64,000 nt of DNA from Closterium sp. NIES-65 (taxonomy: Eukaryota; Streptophyta; Zygnematophyceae; Desmidiales; Closteriaceae): positions 62,001-126,000 of the forward strand of contig CANXME010000038.1 in assembly GCA_948144175.1 (NCBI GenBank), written 5' to 3'. Under the pieces are notes generated by a model. That model saw only the letters and a list, made by a program, of their open reading frames with translations, was not told where the DNA came from and ran no database searches. Made by a program: the position numbers and the translations under genes. Shown here one piece after another: positions 57,245 through 64,000 of this stretch. How positions within the stretch are numbered: the stretch's first letter is position 1; each line of letters begins with the position of its first letter.

Positions 57245-58080
57245 GTCACCCTACCGAATTTCACAGGTATCTCGAATCAGTGCAAACCTTACGGAATTAG
57301 TACCGATTCCGCTTTGCAGTGATGGATGCGAGTAGATTACAGTCAGTACGTTCATATATTAGTATCAACTGAGTACAGCAGGGTCAGAGGTTACGGTTGG
57401 TAGCTCACAGCCGCTCTTGAAATGCGCCTGGGCGAGCCAGAGCATCAAAGTCGACATCCCAAAACTGCACTGCGATGTCATGCTGTACCAAAGTCTCGTC
57501 GTTCATTTCATCTCCCTTGTTCCCATCCCAGGCTAGCATGTGGAATCGTGGATGCTCCACAACCACAACCACAACACCAACAGGCCTCTCTTGTCATGCC
57601 TCACGCCGGTTCCCTGGGGCCTTCGTGTCCCTTCCCTTCATCTCCTCTTCACAGCCACATCCAGTCTCCCTCCTGTCTGTCACCTCCCATCAGGCGTGTC
57701 ATACGAGTTCGTTTCAGCTCATGAATCACTGTTCAGACTGGTGGGTGACGGTTAAACGCGGTGGAGCAAATCACCGCTCTACAAAGCACATAACCTTTCT
57801 TCACCGCAGTTACTGAACCGAAAGTGAAGAAGTCTGACGCGCCCTTAGACCCTCGGGCCACAGCCACGATACGGCCCTCCGTCGTTGGTGCTGAACCAAC
57901 CAACAACCGTTTTGGGAAATGATCAAAGAGGGGCCGCACAAGTGATCGACCAGGGGCCGAGAGGCCCGAAACTGACCAAACCGCTGGGACAGGGGGGATT
58001 AACAGAGAGGTTCGTCACGGCGTGCATTTTCGCTCACACCTCAATATTCTTAGGATATCGTAAATGAATAATTTTTTCAT

Positions 58081-58137
58081 CCGGTAGCGTCGTTTAGCAA
58101 GCCAGGTAGCGCTACCGGCGGTATCGACGCTACCGGG
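58081..58137. repeat. Foldback CCGGTAGCGTCG ... CGACGCTACCGG
   Basis: 12-bp inverted repeats enclose an inner palindrome AGGTAGCGCTACC, so nearly the whole 57 bp can fold on itself. Unrelated in sequence to the TTTTGAG hairpins. Confidence 0.8.
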
Positions 58138-58201
58138 AAATGTTAGGGCATCCTAAAACAAACTAGAACCAATAGGGAACCTGGACGCATTTCCAGGATG
58201 G

Positions 58202-58244
58202 ATCAACCCTAAACACGGGAACCCGCCTGGTGTTTAGGGTTGAT
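58202..58244. repeat. Inverted repeat with telomere-like arms
   Basis: ATCAACCCTAAACAC (58202-58216) and GTGTTTAGGGTTGAT (58230-58244) form a perfect 15-bp stem with a 13-base loop. The arms contain CCCTAAA/TTTAGGG, the plant telomere word, once each. Confidence 0.85.
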
Positions 58245-59857
58245 GCCTCCCGAGTCGCATCCATTTCCGAACGGGTGTTATTATTTATGTCAGCTAAAGT
58301 GATGTTTTTTTTAACGATTACGCATTTCATTTCCAAAAAAACAAACATGACGAAACCTACTTCCAGAGGAATGTGACGCAAGCTTCGTATTAGGCGGCGA
58401 TCATAACCATGAAAACATTATTGAACCAAGAAAGTTGAGCAAAAAGCAATTTCCTTTTTATCTTGGCTCGGATTCTTGGCCCAACCACTTTGGCAGCCCC
58501 AAGGGGTATATCTGACGGTTGGGATCAACCTGGCCCTAATTCGGTCACCTCCCTGCTATTGTTCGGCCCCTATTTGATATTTTCCCAACCGTTTTTGCCA
58601 AGAGATGGACGGACGGGTGGATCTCTCTCTAAGTCCACGAGGTTCACGAACTTCTGGAAGTTCCACAGCGATTGGGTGCGACGGTAGGGAAGAACTCTCT
58701 ACAGTAACCGTTACGCGCCCCGGCACTGCGATTTGGGCCAAGCGCTTCTCTGCCAATGAGAGAGGGCCGCCGCAATTTCGCATAATAAAAACAGAAATAC
58801 GATTTCCGTGCTGCAAAGGCGTTGCCATAACGCCGCATACAAAACCGGGGATACGGGCCTCAAGCAGGCTGCACTTCCCAGCTTTCCAGGGCGTATATGA
58901 AGCATGAGAAATGTGCACGGTTCTCTAATTATTTTATGTAAGCACTAAACAACAACAGCTTGACACAGCTGCAGCGACACAATCGTGTCACGCGGTCCAC
59001 ATAATCGACACTCTGCATGAACTTGCTGTGCTTGATTGCCTGTCGCCATCTCATTTCAGTGGAGTTTTGCCTTTGAAAATCGCGTCCTGATCAAATTTGA
59101 CTTCAAATCAGCCACATATCAAGGCCGTGGAAATTCAAAAGCACGAAACACGGGAGATAGGGACCCTTGGGATTACGGAACTGAAAGAGGACATATGCTC
59201 CATCGCACAGGACCCGCAACCAATTCGCTCGTATTTGTAGAGAAGTCGTTCTCCTCAATTGAGATGCTGAACGAGCGCGTCTTGGACTGAACGACGTGAA
59301 TTTAGTTTAATTGAGGCGCAGACTGACTCGCTCCATTCGTTTTTCCCCCCACAAACATTCCTTCACTGTACCTCCTCGAGCCGCGCGTTTTTCTCCTGTT
59401 CAGTCCACGAAATTGCCTGAGATTCTAGGAATCGTCACCAAGCTCAGTTGTTTAAATATGGACTACCATAACCAGCGGATAGGGCACTTGAGATTGCGTC
59501 ATCTCGCGGGTTTGAGGATTCGATCGTTCAACGAATCTGACGTTCAGTGGAAACGCCTCTGCGCACCATTTGTTACCATCTCTCGCCGCATTTTACCTCG
59601 TATCACCACTCTTTACCCCGTCACACCAATTGTCACCACTTCTCACTACCCCTTACCGTCAACATGAAGCGCATGGCCTCCTCGTCTCAGCAAGCTATGA
59701 AACGGTACGTTTGTCACTCCATACTTCAAGCCCGTTCCTCGTTTTTCATGGCAGTTTGCAACAGTCTGCTTGCTGAAGGCAATGGTGACGAAATTCCCCC
59801 TTCCTTGCTTGCTTCCTTGCTTCCGTCCTTCAATTGTCAGTATGAAACTCGCTTCTG

Positions 59858-60000
59858 CTTTTGAGACGCTTCAAAACTCACTTCTGCTTCTGAGACGCTT
59901 CAAAACTCGCTTCTGCTTTTGAGACGCTTCAAAACTCGCTTCTGCTTTTGAGACGCTTCAAAACTCGCCTCTGCTTTTGAGACGCTTCAAAACTCGCCTC
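59858..60000. repeat. Five-unit array of imperfect hairpins
   Basis: Units of about 29 bp read CTTCTGCTTTTGAGACGCTT plus CAAAACTCG. The core TTTTGAGACGCTTCAAAA is a one-step variant of the palindrome family. The array sits about 55 bp upstream of the SPARK gene start. Confidence 0.9.
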
Positions 60001-60055
60001 TATGCGAGTGGAAAGAATCGTGGCGATTCCTTGTTCTTCTCTATTTATTGAATTC

Positions 60056-63000
60056 ATGTATAGAAACAAAGTGTATTTCTTTGTTTCTTTCCTTTTTCTG
60101 TGTGTCTTGCATTGTCTTTCTCTGAGCAGCTGCCTCGAGCTGGTCCTCCTGGTGCTGCTCATTCTGCCAGTAATCGCTTCTCTCGCCGATGCAGCGGACA
60201 CGAATGCGACCTCAAGCCGACCTAGAGCCGCTGGTCCTGACGACACTCCCCCCGGCACCACCACTCCCCCCGGCACCACCACTCCCCCCACCACCACTCC
60301 TCCCAGCACCACCACTCCTCCCAGCACCACCACTCCTCCCGGCACCACCACTGATGAAGATGATACCACTGATGGCGGAAGTTTCACCATAAACAGCAGC
60401 AACAACAGCAGCAGCCCAGGTGGCAACAGTGGCAGCAGCAGCAGCAGCAGCAGCAGTGGCAGCAGGGCAAGGGCAAGCCCGGTGCCACCGCCCCCACCAG
60501 CGATTCCGTCCTACGGCTGTAACGTGGACTTCAGTGCCCTCGCCAACGGGAACATCACCTGTACGTTGTCCATCCCCTTTCTGTATGCTCGTAGGATTTT
60601 TTTCCAGCCCTGTTAGCCCTGGCAGCGGCAGCAGCAACAGCAGCGGTGGCAGCAGGGCAAGGGCAAGCCCGGTACCAGCTCCCCTACCAACGATTCCAAC
60701 CTACGGCTGTGACGTGGACTTCACCTGCCTCTCCAACCGGAACATCACATATATGCTTTTAGATTTCTTTGCACCCACAGTTCAAGCATTATCCACGGTG
60801 CTGTTACAATCGGTGCGTGTGATGCCAGTATATTCATTCTTGCACCATTTTAGATGTGAAAAAGACGCATGCATCCACGGGCTGTTCAAGTCGGTGTCTG
60901 AGAATTCTAAAAAAAGTTACACATTCCAGCCGTCCCCCATTTCTTTTCTCTTTCCCTTTCGGTTTTCTCGTCTGCACATGCTCCGCCCATATCGGTCTGC
61001 TCTGGCACCTACTCGGCTTAAACATGTCTCACCTCTGTTTCTCACCTCACCGCCTCGCCTGCCTCTTCATTTCCCCCGTGCCTTTTATCACCTCCAGCTC
61101 TCTCGGCCTGCTCTGGCCCGTCTCCATCCCCAGACGCATGCTGCGGGCCGCTGTTGGCGTTTCAGAGGAGCTTCGCTGTGAGGGAGCCCATGTTCTTCCT
61201 CGCCATCACCACACAGCCCGAGCTCAACACCCCTTGCAGGAAGGTACTGCGAAGCTGGTGCAGGCTAGACATCTCAGAAATCAAGGGCAAACCTCCCAAC
61301 GACCTGCCAGGCTCACCTGTAGCCATCCCTTGTTCCTCCTCACGTCACTGTCGACAAGCCCAACTTTGACTCGTAAGGCTCGTGTAAAAGGTGAAGTTTT
61401 GATCCGTCTCAAAACTTCACTTTCTACACGTGGCTGTTCCTCCTCACGTCACTGTCGACAAGCCCAATTCTGACTCATGAAGCCCACTGACTTCTCCCGT
61501 TTTTTGTGGTATTTCTGCCCCTCTCCCTCTCTCATCCGCTCCCCAGTCCCTCCAGGTGCATCTGCAGGCATCACCTGCTCGGCCTCGCATCACTGCCAAT
61601 GCCCTGATCCCCAACTCTGACAAATAACATGTTGCACTCGTGTGTCTCTCTGCTCCTCAACTCCCACCCTTTTCTGCTCCCAAGTCCCTCCAGGTGCATC
61701 TGCAGGCATCACCTGTCCGCCCGCGCATCACTGCCCATTGACCTGATTCCCAGCTCTGATTTAAAAGGCTTCGACTCTGAGCCTTCCTCCGTTTCGTGTG
61801 GTCTCTCTCCTCTCTCTCTGCCCATCTCCCTCCCCTCATCCGCTACCCAGTCCCTCCAGGCGCATCTGCAGGCGTCCCCTGTGCGCCCGCGCATCACTGC
61901 CAATGTCTTCTCCCTCTGCAACCCTCCCACCAACGCCTCCTCCTCCTCCTCCTCCTCCTCTTCAGCCTCATCTCGTCGCAGTCTGCTCCCTCTGGTGGCG
62001 GTGGATCCGCCAAGCAACAAGTGCCCTGTGGTGTGGGTGCAGGACGTGGATCGACTGTAAGTGTATAAGGCATGTCTGATGAGAACAGCCATGTCTGCAG
62101 AATAAGTGCCTTGTTCTCATGCAGGGCATATTCTCTCAACAACAAGGTATTCTCCTTCTCTCACGTTGCAGTCTGCTGCCTTTGGTGACAGTGGATCCGC
62201 CAAGTTTAAATGCCCAGTATTGTGGGTCCAGGATTTGATCTGACTTTGTCATCTCCTTTCTCCTCCTTCATACCTGCAACTCATCCCAGCTTCCTGCAGG
62301 TCATGTGCCTTTCACATGCATGTGCCTCGCAACAGACAGATACAACCAGCTCCAGATGCGCCTCCCCTCTGTCTGCTCCTATTCATCCCTTCCCTGTCTG
62401 CTCCTGTGTCCCTCCGAACTTCTCCCCTCTTTCCGCTCTCCCTCCCGCCTTCCCGCCCTCCCCTCCTGCTCCCTGCAGTCAGAACGTCACTCGCCTGGCC
62501 AAGGCATGCGCCTCTGCAGATACAGCCTGCCCTAGATGCGCCTCCACGCTTTCTGCCGCAGCTGCCGCCCTGGCCCGCTACAGCCCGGCTGTAGCGGCTC
62601 GCACTGCGGCAAGGGGAAGCGCGGGGAATGCGAGCATGGCTGCTGGGGAACCCACCACTGCACCATCCGAAGCAGTCATGGATGATTGTGCGCGAGTGAC
62701 ATTCGTGAGGGTGGCTCAGGCTCAGGTACGACTCTCTCGTCGTGTGCCCTCCTTCCTGTCCTTGTGTGCTTACCGTGTGGCTTGTAAAACCACCACTGCA
62801 CCGTCTGAAGCGGTCATGGATGACTGTGGGCGAGTGACATTCGTGAGGGTGGCTCAGGCTCAGGTACGACTCTATCTCGTCGTCTGCCCCCCTTTGGCCG
62901 TGTATGTTCTACCACTGTGCGCGAGTGCCATTCGTGAGGGTGGCCCAGGCCCAAGTACGTTCCTTCACCTTTATTCGTCCTCCTTTTGTCCGCCCTTTCT

Positions 63001-63184
63001 CGGTGCAGCCCGGCCGTAGAGGCACGCATTTCAGCGAGGGGAAGCAGCGGTACGGTAATAATGCGACAAACACCCTCCTGCCTGACAATTTGCCCCTACT
63101 GCCCTTGTGCTTGCTGTTTGTCTCCAGAGCTGGCGAGCGGCACCAGGGCTTGTAACCCTGCAGCTAGACTGCCCCATTGTCTAG
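60056..63184 (+). CDS. SPARK-domain secreted or GPI-type glycoprotein, 5-exon model
   Basis: Resembles plant At1g61900-like GPI-anchored proteins of unknown function. Model exons: 60056-60560, 61134-61243, 61851-62056, 62479-62725, 63128-63184; in phase, 374 codons. The N-terminus is a signal peptide or anchor (YFFVSFLFLCVLHCLSLSSC and a second hydrophobic stretch). A Thr/Pro-rich PPGTTTPP block and Ser run, typical of cell-wall O-glycosylated linkers, follow. The Cys-rich domain then has CNVDFSALANGNIT, ACCGPLLAF, LCNPPTNASSSS, NKCPVVWVQDVDRL, ACASADTACPRCASTLS and VMDDCARVTFVRVAQ, in the order seen in the family. An in-frame ATG also lies at 60002. The last exon is the weakest call, and no clear GPI signal was found, so the 3' end may be longer or different. 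Confidence 0.62.
60617..60755 (+). repeat. Copy of the 3' part of SPARK-gene exon 1
   Basis: Repeats the segment coding SRARASPVP...YGCDVDFTCLSNRNIT. Its donor is lost: ACATATATGC replaces ACCTGTACGT. Confidence 0.88.
61320..61480. repeat. Direct duplication around a long-arm hairpin
   Basis: GTTCCTCCTCACGTCACTGTCGACAAGCCCAA occurs at about 61331 and 61436. Between them, arms CGTGTAAAAGGTGAAG and CTTCACTTTCTACACG enclose TTTTGATCCGTCTCAAAA (61382-61431). This matches the extended-arm hairpins at 12557, 16148 and 45590. Confidence 0.9.
61547..61760 (+). repeat. Two copies of the start of SPARK-gene exon 3
   Basis: CAGTCCCTCCAGGTGCATCT-type starts coding SLQVHLQASPARPRITAN recur at about 61547 and 61683 before the intact exon 61851-62056. 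A copy of the exon 3 end (LLPLVTVDPPS-like) is at about 62168-62232. Confidence 0.88.
62337..63050 (+). repeat. Copies of parts of SPARK-gene exon 4
   Basis: Fragments of the intact exon (62479-62725) occur at about 62337-62378 (DTTSSRCASPLS coding), 62790-62862 and 62915-62956 (CxRVTFVRVAQAQ coding, the former with its donor), and 63006-63050 (SPAVEARISARGS coding). Confidence 0.86.
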
Positions 63185-63734
63185 CCCTGCCCCCCCGAGG
63201 ATCGACTCACCTCACCTGCATCATTGGCAAATCTTTGAGTCGCCTACTGTATGTGGAGCAGACTCTGCAGCAGCCAGACGTTAGAGAGTGTGGGGACGAT
63301 GGGCTTTTACGATTAGCTAGGACCGCTGCTGGCGTGCAGCCAGTGAACCTAGGTGTGTGCGGCTGTACATTATGTAGAGAGTGCTGTACATGCTTGTGTT
63401 ATGTGTGCGCATGTCATTAATATGTGATTTTGTTTCACCATGTACACCGATATACAAACTGTTACCGGAACAATATAATATCTGTACAAAGGATAGCTTA
63501 GCAAGCCCCTTGCCGGCTCAATGTACACATGCTCGGTACACGTAGCAGGCGAACAGCCCTTGCTCTCACAAACAGCGCTGGAAATGACAGCGACTCGCCC
63601 TGCAACGGTGGGACGGGGAGGGTATAGATGGGAGGGTAATAGTTAGGACAGCAGGGTAACCCCCACTCCCAGGTTCATCGTCAAGGGTAGAGCTAATGCA
63701 TGCATGCCTTATCATGTACAACATATTATGCACG
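63185..63734. other. 3' flank, no gene supported
   Basis: Follows the modelled SPARK-gene stop. An open frame continues to 63420 in another phase, but nothing in it is recognisable. Confidence 0.4.
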
Positions 63735-63950
63735 GCCTACCATCATCCCATGCATAGCCCATAATCCCATGCATAGCCCATCATCCCATGCATAGCCCAT
63801 AATCCCATGCATAGCCCATCATCTCATGCATGGCCCTTCATCGCATGCATAGCCCATCACCCCAAGCATAGCCGTTCATCCCATGCATGGCTCATCCCAT
63901 GCATAGCCCGTCATCCCATGCATGGCCCTTCGTACCATGCATAGCCCATC
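63735..63950. repeat. ~19-bp tandem array, CATCCCATGCATAGCC unit
   Basis: About eleven units with variants (GGCCCTT, CGCATGC, CCCAAGC), each centred on the palindrome ATGCAT. The array ends about 50 bp before the window edge. Confidence 0.93.
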
Positions 63951-64000
63951 ATAGAGCTTAGCAGATGTAGAAGAAGGAAACGAGGGGAGGTAGGGGAGAA

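Larger units (their letters stand above)
57245..60055. other. Intergenic, no gene supported
   Basis: Only short motif-free frames on both strands. Two foldback structures lie here (58081-58137 and 58202-58244, listed separately). The first few hundred bases should contain the transporter promoter. Confidence 0.5.

Noticed and set aside
58202..58244. Interstitial telomeric repeat
   Set aside because: Only one TTTAGGG word per arm and no tandem run. It is a short inverted repeat, not a telomere remnant.
12051..61431. Hairpins as bacterial Rho-independent terminators or CRISPR repeats
   Set aside because: The DNA is clearly eukaryotic nuclear. The hairpins are not followed by T-runs at gene ends, and they are not separated by unique spacers of constant size.

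Overview
This is nuclear DNA of a green eukaryote. The evidence is spliced genes with GT-AG introns, a 14-exon OXA2-type insertase fused to a TPR tail (a Viridiplantae architecture), a plant-type bZIP factor, a At1g61900-like SPARK protein, Ty1/copia elements and a nuclear tRNA-Val gene. A streptophyte alga or early-diverging land plant fits best. A zygnematophyte such as Closterium is only a guess.

Layout. 1-5580: copia element A on the minus strand, cut by the window edge and carrying three nonsense codons. 5581-5982: a weak secreted-protein candidate (-). 6725-9159: ZPR1 (-), followed by three extra copies of its terminal coding segment. 10070-21684: OXA2/ALB3-like insertase with TPR tail (+, 14 exons, 780 aa by my splice model). 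22774-36140: a retrotransposon cluster with a solo LTR, an almost pristine copia element (B), and a second copia element (C) that carries a nested 347-bp TRIM. 37968-39332: a bZIP gene (+). 39399-39774: a TTAA-flanked MITE-like element. 40355-50444: an AGC protein kinase with a TH1-like N-terminus (+, 15 exons, 796 aa), with a tRNA-Val(AAC) gene in one intron. 51140-57244: a nucleotide-sugar transporter (-, 7 exons, 491 aa). 60056-63184: a SPARK-domain secreted/GPI-type glycoprotein (+). 63735-63950: a tandem array at the window end. Each splice model joins in phase to a whole number of codons.

The striking feature is the state of the host genes. Nearly every intron holds tandem, decayed copies of a neighbouring exon, usually with a splice site attached. 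Many of these duplications have a conserved short palindrome at their junction, with core TTTTGAG-NCGN-CTCAAAA (centres TCGA, GCGC, ACGT, occasionally AATT). Its arms often continue into the flanking sequence as inverted repeats. About thirty such hairpins are visible. I saw none inside the LTR elements. In the kinase gene, a 112-bp unit made of acceptor site, exon start and hairpin is repeated eight times before the true last exon. I read this as an undescribed hairpin-linked tandem-duplication process, or a foldback element family that causes exon copying. The pattern is visible in the sequence; the mechanism is inference.

The host genes share no evident pathway. They look like ordinary single loci (mitochondrial insertion, translation/nuclear shuttling, transcription, signalling, Golgi transport, cell surface) in a repeat-rich neighbourhood.
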